From Clarkia xantiana subsp. parviflora (lineage: Eukaryota > Streptophyta > Magnoliopsida > Myrtales > Onagraceae), in NCBI GenBank assembly GCA_036873135.1, contig JAPTYO010000009.1:40068756-40132755 (forward strand): a stretch of 64,000 nt of DNA, given 5' to 3'. Of this stretch, positions 55,080-64,000 are shown in pieces. Both the position numbers and the translations under genes were made by a program. How positions within the stretch are numbered: the first letter of the stretch is position 1; each line of letters starts with the position of its first letter. The notes under the pieces are model-generated. The model had not been told where the DNA came from and searched no databases. It worked only from the letters and a program-made list of their open reading frames with translations.

Positions 55080-57600
55080 TGAATTTTTGTTTGCATTACC
55101 TTGGAAACAACTTATTGATACCATTTACATCGGTACGAAGTAGGCTTCGGAAAACTACCATGATCTTGTAAAAGTATCAACTGACGCATAGGGTGAAAAC
55201 CCAAGATGCTCAGTTCGGAGATGGGATAAAATCTCTGAGATAAGTTCGCAAACGAAGAAGGATGAAGTCGGTTAAACGATTTTCCTTCTGTACTCCTTGA
55301 ACTATAAGTCAGGCTAGGCATTCAAATCAAATCACACACTTCTGGAAGCATAGTTTATAAACATAATGTTAGAGTAACTTAATCAGCTATTCCCTAAGGA
55401 ATGATGAGAAGTGATTCACATTCATGTAAAACTGTGTTTCACTGAAATCGGTATGACACGCCACCATAAAAAGGCTGATGATTGATAATGAATCAAATCA
55501 TATCACCATGCGACATTAATTTGCGCATTAAACACGTATTTAGGACAATAGTATGTTAACTACTCTTTGAAAATACATGTTTATAGCTAAAAGACATGGT
55601 ACCATGGTCGAACATGTGAATTACACTCTTGAGAACGAATTTTCCAATGCAATGACAGTTCAGAATAATGAGTCTTGACAGAATCAGGAGCAAGATATTA
55701 CAGATAACAGCTCCCACTTAATTCGAGTGGGAGAAATTTGAACCAGCAACTCAAGTGAATGACACGGTAAATGATTATGAGAACATTTCCATAATAAATC
55801 CAATGGGAGGACTAAACACCTACCACAAGTAATCACTGTTGCTGTTTGGAAGAATCAAGTTGAAGCTGATTATCGTAATGCTGAACCAGGATTGCCACAA
55901 CTACCTTTACTACCCATTGTTCCCAGTGGGAGTGATCCGACAAACTTGGTTCCAGATCCTAGTGATCAAGGAATTCATCTTGGAAGTAAAACTCCGAGAC
56001 CAGTGGGAGAACTGATCCCAATTGGAAGAAATTCTTCGATATGAGGTATTATTCCGAGTGGGAAAGACGTTAAGAATCAAAGACGGGATAATCAAGCCTA
56101 GACGAAAGTCAAAGGCGCCAAACTTCTCCAAAGAAATATCCCATCTGGAAGAGTGATAACTTCATTCTATCGACTGTCGACATGCATTGGAAAGACCTCA
56201 AGTGGAGAAATGGAGGAAAATAATGAATGAGAGAGATCGCCTAAATGAAAACCATTATAATATGTAGTTGATTTACCTGCTAACAACAGGGGCATAAGGA
56301 TACGGTGAGTCCTGAAAGAAGGCTCACCACTGATAGAAAAGGTCGAGCGATAAAAAGCTCGACTTGTTGCGAAATTCTATACCCAACATCACGGAGTGGA
56401 CTTTGACGAAACATACTCACAATTTGTGCGTAAAACCACGGTAAGGGCCATTTATGGTCCTGCTCGCAGGTCTCGATTTCGAACCTCACCAAATGAGTAT
56501 TAAGACCACATTCCTCCTCGGAACCTGGAGGAAGAGATCTACATGGAGGAAACATAGATTTTCAGTACTCATGGTAACGAACGTAAAGTTTGTAAACTCC
56601 AAAGGTCCATTTACGGTCTTAAACAGTCGTCTCGGCAATGGTACCGCAGATTCCACGAGAAAATCGTAGTAAATGGATCTGTGAGTTTATCAAAAGATCC
56701 ATGCGTGTATTATAAGACCTCCAGGTCTAAGTATGGCATCTTAACCATATGAGTGGACGACATACTTATTGCTGTAAACGACATAAGATTTATGAATAAG
56801 TCAAAGTCCTGGTTGGCATCTGTATTTTAGATGAAGGACATGGGAGAGGCCACGTATATCTTAGGCATTGAGACTGCTACAGATCGGGCTACCCGAAAAT
56901 AATGTCTATTTCAAGAAGCTTATATCAACAAATTGTTGAAAATGTTTAGATTACAGGATGCCAAAACCATGGATACGCCGGTGGTGTTTGGGTGCGCACT
57001 CAAAACGTGACGTCCCCAAGAACCTGACAGAGCGTGAACACATGAAGGGTGCAGAGTATTTAAGCATGGTTGGTAGTTTGATGTACGCCATGTAATGCAC
57101 CCGTCCGCATATCTGTTACGCCGTGGGCCTAGTAGCCTGTTTCATATAAGATCCTGGCCATCAACATTTAAAGACTATAAAACGAATAAGTCGTTATCTG
57201 AAAAGGTACTGCCGACTACGAACTATGCTATGAGGACATGAAGTTAGAATTGACCGATTATATAGACGCCGATCGTGGTGGCGGTCTGGATGATCGTAAG
57301 TCCACCACAGGGGAGCGTTCCTCCTTGCTAATGCCGCCATTTCATGGAAGAGCAAGAAGCAAACCTGTGTCGCGCTGTCCACGATGGAATCGGAATTCGT
57401 ATCTCTCTATGAAAATGCACAGGATGTGGTCTGGCTCAAAAGCCTTCTAACTGCGCTGCTTGGTGGAGATATCGAGAACAAACCTGTGAAGGTCTTCTCT
57501 GACAGTCAAGTAGCCATTGCGGCAGTTAAGAATCCGAAGTACCATAGTGGTACTAAACACATTGATATGAAATAGTTTTATGTTAAACCTATGGTAGAAG
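55080..57600 (+). pseudogene. pol: Degenerate copia pol: integrase end, RT and RNase H
   Basis: The integrase tail is guessed from order. RT is clear across frame changes: GVDFDETYSQFVRKTTVRAI near 56395, LEEEIYME, SIYGLKQSSRQWYR-like sequence near 56610, then IWVDDILIAVND in the catalytic region with interruptions. RNase H shows CTRPHICYAVGL near 57095 and [18 protein letters not shown] near 57390, then [21 protein letters not shown]. At least a dozen stops or shifts make it an old copy. Confidence 0.8.
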
Positions 57601-57829
57601 ACAATATATTCACTATGGAGGGAGATATTCGAAAAGCACGTAAAACTGCATGGATTGCGTAGGGTTCTAGAAATGGCATGTGTTAGGTTATAAAGTCTAG
57701 GTCAACGGGTCGTCAATCTAGAATTTATCTCCCACTAATGAAATGTCGGGTTCAGTGTTCCTAGGACTAGTCGTTCTGATCCATACCCTTCTGCTCCCTT
57801 GGGGTAGTCGTTCTGATATATGTCCTTCT

Positions 57830-57898
57830 CTTCTCTCCTTCTGACCTCCTTTCCTTCTCTCCTTCTGACCTCCTTTCCTTCTCTCCTTCTGACCTCCT
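57830..57898. repeat. 24-bp minisatellite in the D LTR
   Basis: CTCCTTCTGACCTCCTTTCC units, nearly perfect, about 2.8 copies. Confidence 0.85.
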
Positions 57899-58334
57899 GA
57901 GGCTTGTACTTCTTACCCCTGGGGTTTGTCCTACTGCTCTATGCTCTTCTGCTCCCTTGGCTCTCTTCTCCTTGCCACCCTGCAAGAGGGGCAATACCAG
58001 GCACAGAGGGGGGGGGGGTGGTGCCTGATGAACCCTCTCCGATGCCTAAGTCAATACGGTTTTAGAGAGATAAAGCTAGAGAGATGTCAGTGCAAAATTG
58101 TGCAACTTGCCAAGATGATCAAATGAATAGTGGAGGTGGGGTATTTATAGGCAACGGTGTCATTAAGGTGGCTTAATGACATCGTTAACCCTTAAACACA
58201 GTTAATTAACCTTTAAACGCATAATTAAGACTTTAGGATACAGAGAAGGTAGGCGGAATAAACCGAGTATGGGAGTCCAAAAATGGTGCCGGGGCCCTTG
58301 GGGGGAAGGGAAATCCGACCCCCAAGGGTAGGGG

Positions 58335-58505
58335 TTGGGTGAGGGCACCCAACCCCTCCTAGGGAGGATGGGGTTGGCCGACCCCATCCCTCCTAGGAGA
58401 GATCGGGTTGGCCGACCCGATCTCTCCTAGGAGAGATCGGGTTGGTCTACCCGATCTCCCCTAGGGGAGGTCGGGTGTGGCCACCCAACCTCACCTAGGT
58501 GAGTT
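58335..58505. repeat. Array of palindromes in the D LTR
   Basis: Four to five units of about 40 bp between CCTAGG sites, each nearly self-complementary: AGAGATCGGGTTGG then CCGACCCGATCTCT. Long hairpins are possible. Confidence 0.8.
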
Positions 58506-58657
58506 TGACTCGGCCGGACGGGCGCTTCGGCCTCGTCCGTGCCGTTGGTGTTTTCGCGAAGTGTTCGTGTTGAAGTTTCGATTTACAATCAACAATGGGA
58601 TGATAAAAATACAACGGTTCGGAAGTCAACGGGTTCAAATTGGGCGTATATCCATCA

Positions 58658-58674
58658 CATGCCCCTGAGTCAAC
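58658..58674 (-). other. Polypurine tract of element D
   Basis: GTTGACTCAGGGGCATG on the minus strand, directly before the LTR start. Confidence 0.65.
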
Positions 58675-59563
58675 CAATGGCCTAACCCTTGATTGACTCT
58701 ATTTTAGGATGGTATGACACGCGCAATTTGAAACCGGGGTTTTACCTTTTGTCTGAATGCTTACTTACCCATGGATGTGTGCCTCTGACTCTGCCCCCTG
58801 CCTTATGAGATAGAGGAATTGTAAACGTCAGAATAGCACGGACACGTGCCTAAGCACGCGTCCGTCTGAGGTGGGAGTAATAAATCTATCCTTGCTACAG
58901 GCGTATACTCGAAAAATACACGCTTGCACAAGGATGCAATACGAATACAAATAAGTGACTTATACTTCAATTTCATATTGGGATTTTGCCTAAGTGGAGA
59001 AAAATTTCAATTTTGGTCCGAAATTTTTCTAAGTATGGGATACTAGAAAATATGCCTATAGGATGTTAACTAGGAGTGAACATGGACATATCATGAATAT
59101 GAGGATGTGTACTAGCATACATGCAAGTAGGAACATAAGGATGGGAGTGAGTATAGACATGCTGCGATTGTAGTCATGAATGTATGCATGAATATACGGC
59201 GGCCATGTGCATGGACGTCCAAATGTTTGAACACACGGGAGTGTGTATGTGGGCATGCATATGAGTGCAAGCATGAACATGTATGTATGTATGGACGGGT
59301 TGTGAGTATAAGCATGAGTGATGACATTGATGTACCTGTAGATGTTAATCATGAATATGAGCATAAGTGCAAAGGTGAGAGCATAGACCTCTCCTTTACT
59401 TGAGGGTGGGAACTCTGCCACTCAATGGGACACAACGTTCCGCCTCCCTCGTACTATCATGAGCATTGTCCATTAATCTCGACCTTCGGCATGTGTAACA
59501 TTTTTCCTTCATTTGTTGAAGCGTGTGTATAGCTCTTGACCTTTACCCTGCAATTTGTTCCCC
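58675..59563. other. Non-coding spacer of element D
   Basis: No gene. 59090-59390 alternates purines and pyrimidines (CATGAATATGAG, GTATGTATGTATGG), as in element C. Confidence 0.5.
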
Positions 59564-59570
59564 ATAAAAG
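59564..59570 (+). promoter_or_regulatory. TATA-like box of the antisense gene of element D
   Basis: ATAAAAG, preceded by CCCC, about 610 bp before the ATG at 60180. An acceptor-like TTGTTAG at 60151-60157 suggests a leader intron, as in element C. Confidence 0.4.
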
Positions 59571-60179
59571 TGAGGGTGAAAAAGCTTACAAGCTTTCTTC
59601 TTACCGCCGCGAGCGAAGGAATCTATTGATATGTGTTAAGGGTTGACCCTTCCTTCGGATGTGCTGGAGCGTTGCTCCATTTGGGGAAACTAAAAGTTCG
59701 CCCTCTTCCCTTGGTGTTAAGGTTGCCCCCGTAGTAGGCGTATCTCGCCCCTCCATGAGTAAGGGTCGATCTTTGCGTTGGTTGCTCGTATAGATGACTC
59801 ACTTTTGGGAAGCTTTCTTCTTCAGACAGGGAGACCTTGAAGATCGTTTTCCAAGGTAGACAGACCAAATCTGACCGTCCTGTGTCTTGGGTGTCCGAGG
59901 CGGACTTGTATGAGGCAGGGACTCGTATGACCCCTTGTAGGTTGATTTCATGGAGAAACATACAAGGTGTAGGCAGAGCGTTCCGAACGTACCGTTGAAT
60001 CAGATGAGAGGCACGAACCCTCTAGTTCTGCTTATCAGGCCAAGAAATTTTCTAAGTCAGGGGTGGCTGCTAATGCTTCCAGTGTGTTCTTTTTCCCTTC
60101 TTTTTTCTTTGTGATATACTTATGATTGTTCTCATGCTGCTTCCTTCTTGTTGTTAGAGCGTTCTTCCCTGGTTACCGA

Positions 60180-60668
60180 ATGGTTCTTGTGGTGGGTGAG
60201 AGTTCAAGTCAATCTAAATCCAAGGCGCGGGAACCTGACTCTGAGGTCGGGCCCTCGGCTGCCAAGGAGAAGGAAACCGCGAGAGGCTCTCCTTCAAGTG
60301 CCCTCTTGCTGACTCCCTCCCATGATAAGGAGGTAGTGGTTGAAGAGGCATCCTCTTTGCTTGACAAAAGGAAACAACCTGTGGCTGGCGATGGGGTGAT
60401 CATAGGTCTTGATGTCTCTTCTCTATCCCCTGCCCCCCAGCCGAGGGGCCGAGTCTCAAGTTTATTTCATCTTCATGTAGATTTGACGACTTTTGAAGGT
60501 GTTTTTGTCTTTCCTATGGGTTATGTTATTAACCCCTGCGTTGAAGATTTTTCTTTTGGTGATGGGTGTGATCATCACCTTTCATTGAGGTTCCTTTCTC
60601 TTGCCATGGCTCTGATTAAGATAGCGAATTCTTGCTTTGAAGTTTGGTGGAGACTGCTCTTGAGTTAG
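60180..60668 (+). CDS. Antisense ORF of element D (uncharacterised, 162 aa)
   Basis: Open from ATG at 60180 to TAG at 60666. Ser/Glu/Lys-rich, low-complexity N-terminus (VVGESSSQSKSKAREPDSE), then PVAGDGVIIGLDVS and a more hydrophobic C-terminal third (LRFLSLAMALIKIANSCFEV). I do not recognise a domain; its position and strand match the aORF of element C, so it may be a truncated aORF of a related family. The acceptor-like site upstream fits a spliced leader. Function unknown, and the short length suggests a fragment. Confidence 0.4.
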   Translation: MVLVVGESSSQSKSKAREPDSEVGPSAAKEKETARGSPSSALLLTPSHDKEVVVEEASSLLDKRKQPVAGDGVIIGLDVSSLSPAPQPRGRVSSLFHLHVDLTTFEGVFVFPMGYVINPCVEDFSFGDGCDHHLSLRFLSLAMALIKIANSCFEVWWRLLLS

Positions 60669-60964
60669 CCTCTACTAGGTTGTGATCGTTGTGGGGATCG
60701 TTTTGTTATATGCCCTCAATAGTGCTTGTCGTGATTCTTTGCTTCATGGTTGATTTCGTGAGATATGGAGGTTGTCTTTATAATGAGGACGTCTCCTTCC
60801 TAGTATCACCCAGTGGGTTGAAATATAAGTGCCTACCTTTGATGAGCGTACGAAGGGTGTTGTTTTTCCCTTTTTCTTGAACCTCCTCCTAGGGCTAGGC
60901 GTAGCCTTTTGATGTTCGTGGTCGGGATGGTGTCTTTACAATTCATGTCTTTGACAGATGTTTT
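60669..60964. other. Spacer after the D aORF
   Basis: T-rich, no frame of note; short ORFs here look accidental. Confidence 0.35.
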
Positions 60965-60969
60965 ATGAT

Positions 60970-61195
60970 GTGCTGCCATGATAATCACTTCGGGGTATGT
61001 GGACGTGATAGCCACTTCGTGATGTGTCGGAGTGATAGCCCTTCTGTAGTGTGTGGACATGATAGCCAGTTTAGGGTATGTGGACATGATAGCCACTTCA
61101 AGGTATGTGGACATGATAGCCACCTCAAGGTATGTGGACATGATAGCCACTTCAGTGTATGTGGACATGATAGCCACATCACGATGTATGGAGTT
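60970..61195. repeat. 27-bp tandem repeat of element D, about eight units
   Basis: GTATGTGGACATGATAGCCA plus CTTCAAG, best preserved at 61078-61185. The unit is a multiple of three, so it reads as a repeated nonapeptide in open frames on both strands. That is a by-product, not evidence of a gene. Confidence 0.92.
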
Positions 61196-61825
61196 GTGCT
61201 TTAGTATTCCTTTCTCATTGGAGAGCCTTCATTGCTATAGTTGCCTTTTGTGTAGGCTATGTTTGTTGGGTTAGGTCCCGATGTCTCGTCTTGTCGGATG
61301 TTGTATCCTTTATGCTCTTTAGATGTTTCCTTCATGAGTTGTGCTTGACGATGTTCAAGTCTGATACGAGCATAGGTCACGCGAGGGCGACATGCATGAC
61401 AATAACATTTGTCGGAGGTTGATTTGTGTGACTTGTAAGGCAATTCTCTTCTTGATGGGTCGAGCTTATTTTGAGAGCCTTGAACTTTGGATTTCATGTC
61501 TTTGCTATCCTTCTTGGTGGTGTTGGGTTCCTTTGAGATACTTCTCTTGACTTGTGATATGGGTGGTAGGATAACTCGTTACTTTTCATGATAACCTCTT
61601 GTGCTTCTGTATATGATCCTTTGATCATGGACTTCTCCTTTGTATATGCTTTCCTTTCCTTATCTTTCTTTTGTGCTTTCCTTCACATCATACCTGCTAT
61701 CTCATCAAGAAAAAACATTATGTGTTCTTTATACAACTTTACTTTGCAATTATTTTCTCATGGAATCCTTCTCAGTATGGTGCGATGATCTCCTCTGATA
61801 CCCTTTAAATGGTATACATGGTACT

Positions 61826-62342
61826 GTTAGACCAAAGATATGCTCTTGGTGGGCGTCGAATCTGATCACGAGACAGGCTCTCGGAGGGCACTTAACGTTT
61901 CACAGGATAGGCTCCCGGAGGGCACAGGTTAGACCAAAGATACGCTCCTGGTTGGCGTCGAAAACTGTTCACGAGACAGGCTCTCGGAGGGCACTTAACG
62001 TTTCACAGGATAGGCTCCCGGAGGGCACAGGTTAGACCAAAGATACGCTCCTGGTTGGCGTCGAAAATTGTTCACGAGACAGGCTCTCGGAGGGAACTTA
62101 ACGTTTCACAGGATAGGCTCCCAGAGGGCACAGGTTAGACCAAAGATACGCTCCTGGTTGGCGTCGAAAACTGTTCACGAGACAGGCTCTCGGAGGGCAC
62201 TTAACGTTTCACAGGATAGGCTCCCGGAGGGCTCAGGTTAGGCCAAAGATACGCTCCTGGTTGGCGTCGAAAACTGTTCACGAGACAGGCTCTCGGAGGG
62301 CACTTAACGTTTCACAGGATAGGCTCCCGGAGGGCTCAGGTT
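61826..62342. repeat. 103-bp tandem repeat of element D, five units
   Basis: Units start GTTAGACCAAAGATACGCTC at 61826, 61928, 62031, 62134 and 62237. Each contains two related halves, around GGCGTCGAA and around GGCTCCCGGAGGGCAC. Identity between units is very high. Confidence 0.95.
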
Positions 62343-62818
62343 AGACCAAAGATACGCTCCTGGTGGGCGTCGAAGCTGGTAGTTTGAAATCTACCTCAAG
62401 ATACGCTCTTGGGGGCGTCGAATCTGGTAGTGTTTTTTCTACCTCAAGATACGCTCTTGGGGGCGTCGAATCTGGTAGGTTGCAAATCTACCTCAAGATA
62501 CGCTCCTGGGGGCGTCGAAGGTCGTAGTATGAAAACTACTCTCAAGATACGCTCTTGGGGGCGTCGAAGGTCGTAGTATGAAAACTACTCTCAAGATACG
62601 CTCTTGGGGGCGTCGAATCTGTTCGCGGGATAGGCTCCCGGAGGGCACAGGGTTCGTAGTTTTAGAACTACTCTCAAGATACGCTCTTGGGGGCGTCGAA
62701 TGTGTTCGCGGGATTGGCTCCCGGAGGACTCAGGGTTCGTAGTTTAGAACTACTCTCAAGATACGCTCTTGGGGGCGTCGAATGTGTTCGCGGGATTGGC
62801 TCCCGGAGGGCTCATAAT
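62343..62818. repeat. Higher-order repeats derived from the 103-bp unit
   Basis: AAGATACGCTCTTGGGGGCGTCGAA recurs at about 58-62 bp with variable spacers (TAGTATGAAAACTACTCTC), then combines again with the GGCTCCCGGAGG half in units of about 100-110 bp. Confidence 0.88.
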
Positions 62819-64000
62819 GTTACCTTATCTTGTGTCCTTTCTCATGTAGGGTGCGTCTTTGGTATGCTTTTCGAGTCTTTACTTGACTTTTCCTTCTTAG
62901 ATATTGCATGCTACCACGCTTTTCCTTCAATGTGGGAGATCACCTCTCGAGGGCGATGTTTGTGTGTTGCCAACTTAGGACGAGTTCGTATTGGGAGTTG
63001 GTGATGTTTTCCTCTTATGCGACCTCTTCTAGGAAAAGTGGTATTGCATGTTCTTGTGATTTTCTGCCTCTAATCTCTTCTTTTACAATTAGGTGGACTA
63101 CCAAGCACTTATTCGTTTGGTGCCCCCCAAGTTGCTTGGTGGTCACACCGCCTTTCATATTTGGCCGTTGAAGGCCCCTCGTTCATTTTCTTGGTTGGGT
63201 ACTCCTTATGCTCGGGGCTCCCTTGTCTGCTTGTTTGAATGCGATGAGTGTCCCTTGTAGGATTTACTCTTTCTCATGCTTGCTTGTTTCGGTCATAGGC
63301 ATGGTTTGGATGATGCCTTTGTCGGATGTGTCTTTGGAGGTTGGGTGGAAGAGCTTTTGCTTTGGTGGGTGGAGGTGGATTTCATTCTCTTGATAACTAG
63401 GATGTGGCAATGTTTGTATCCTAGGGGTGCTTGTAAATTCTTTCCCCCCCTTGTGTTTTAGGTTGAAAAGCTCTCTCATAGAATGGCGTATTGAGTTGTT
63501 AATCTCGTAGGTGTGTTTCAGACTAGTCAATCTAATCCATGCTCTTTACTCGTGCATGGGGGGGTCTGACCGGGTTGCGATAATCTTGGAGTGTTGTGGC
63601 ACTTAGTGTGCTTTGCCTTTTCCTTTACATTGGAGTATTCTTCAATGCCTTTAGGGAGTGTCACATTGGTCATTCTCCTCCCACCTTGAATCTTGATTAT
63701 AGACTTCCTTTGAATTAGGACTTGAACCTAAAAAGGATGTTTTCCTTTAGGTTTGCAAGTGATGCTCCATGATTTTCCATGGGTTTGCCCCCGTATTGGC
63801 TATTCCTTGTTGGATAGCTTCATTAGAGACTGCATTTGTATTGCGTACGTATACGTGTTTGAGGTGTGTTGAACTGACAAGTTCCTCCTTTTTCATTTTG
63901 TCATATTCTTCATTCACCATGTATTCGGCGTATGGCCTTAAAGGCGGGATATTGTTCTAGTGTCCCTTTTATCGGGGTTCTCCTCTTGATGGGATGCCAG
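62819..64000. other. Element D interior without a recognised gene
   Basis: Short ORFs on both strands, none with a recognisable motif. GT-rich text resembles the spacer at 61200-61826. I cannot assign it. Confidence 0.3.

Larger units (their letters stand above)
51075..57755 (+). mobile_element. Decayed Ty1/copia element E
   Basis: 5' LTR about 51075-51670, mutated primer site at 51675, a long AT-rich leader, and degenerate gag-pol up to about 57650. The 3' LTR is absent because element D is inserted at 57756. The same family is present as E' at 6540-7948 and 12642-14050. Confidence 0.78.
57756..58657 (-). repeat. 3' LTR of element D
   Basis: Minus-strand start TGATGGATATACG at 58657; the left end is set at TGTTCCTAGG (57756) and less certain. 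Promoter TATAAATA at 58142-58149 on the minus strand. It contains two arrays listed separately and a G10 run near 58008-58017. Confidence 0.65.
57756..64000 (-). mobile_element. Tat-type element D (minus strand, right part outside window)
   Basis: 3' LTR at 57756-58657, polypurine tract, alternating TG/TA spacer, antisense promoter and aORF, and several tandem arrays follow from left to right, the same order as in element C. Pol and the 5' LTR would lie beyond 64000. The polypurine tract (GACTCAGGGGCATG) and LTR text (AACCCTCTCCGA, GCCTAAGT) are related to C. Confidence 0.7.

Noticed and set aside
58335..58505. Transcription terminators of bacterial type
   Set aside because: The hairpins lack T tracts and lie inside a plant LTR; they are an array of related palindromes.
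60833..61274. Repeated nonapeptide ORFs on both strands
   Set aside because: The 27-bp unit is a multiple of three, which keeps frames open by chance.

Overview
This window looks like nuclear DNA of a flowering plant, in a block built almost entirely of nested LTR retrotransposons. The evidence is Ty1/copia and Ty3/gypsy polyproteins with plant-type signatures, primer sites for initiator-Met tRNA, an L1-type LINE, hAT and Mutator-type MITEs, AT-rich spacers and plant-like splice signals. The species cannot be told from the sequence. No complete host gene, rRNA, tRNA or CRISPR array was found.

Layout. (1) 1-17839 is a nest: a minus-strand copia element (F) was invaded by a minus-strand copia (E'), which was invaded by a minus-strand gypsy/Tat element (C). 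A non-autonomous copia-like element (G) sits inside F's gag. A slice of the nest was then tandemly duplicated: 3583-9291 and 9292-15394. (2) 17979-30183 is a complete plus-strand Tat element (A) with 735-bp LTRs and a 5-bp target duplication. (3) 30189-35557 is AT-rich spacer with one hAT MITE and one Mutator-type MITE, both with perfect target duplications. Exon-like segments of a decayed minus-strand gene begin here and resume at 46733-49145. (4) 35827-46732 is a second, minus-strand Tat element (B), flanked by a 268-bp direct repeat. (5) 47254-47838 is a solo copia LTR. 49288-49835 is a copia 3' end. 49920-50998 is a LINE cut by a decayed copia element (E, to 57755), which is cut by another Tat element (D, 57756 to the window end).

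How the parts fit. The four Tat elements (A, B, C, D) share one plan. Gag-pol, where present, runs one way. Between pol and the 3' LTR lie element-specific tandem repeats and a gene on the opposite strand (aORF) with its own TATA box. In A and B the aORF keeps two introns at identical positions, a third conserved frame change, an N-terminal domain of the 'putative gypsy type transposon' kind and a C-terminal coiled coil. Extra antisense ORFs in Tat elements are known. The conserved splicing, the antisense promoters and the rearrangements built from aORF pieces are the most interesting content: in A, gag is replaced by a copy of aORF sequence, and an aORF exon with its splice acceptor is present four times. 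All coding copies seen carry stops or frameshifts, so the window is best read as relics of recently active families.
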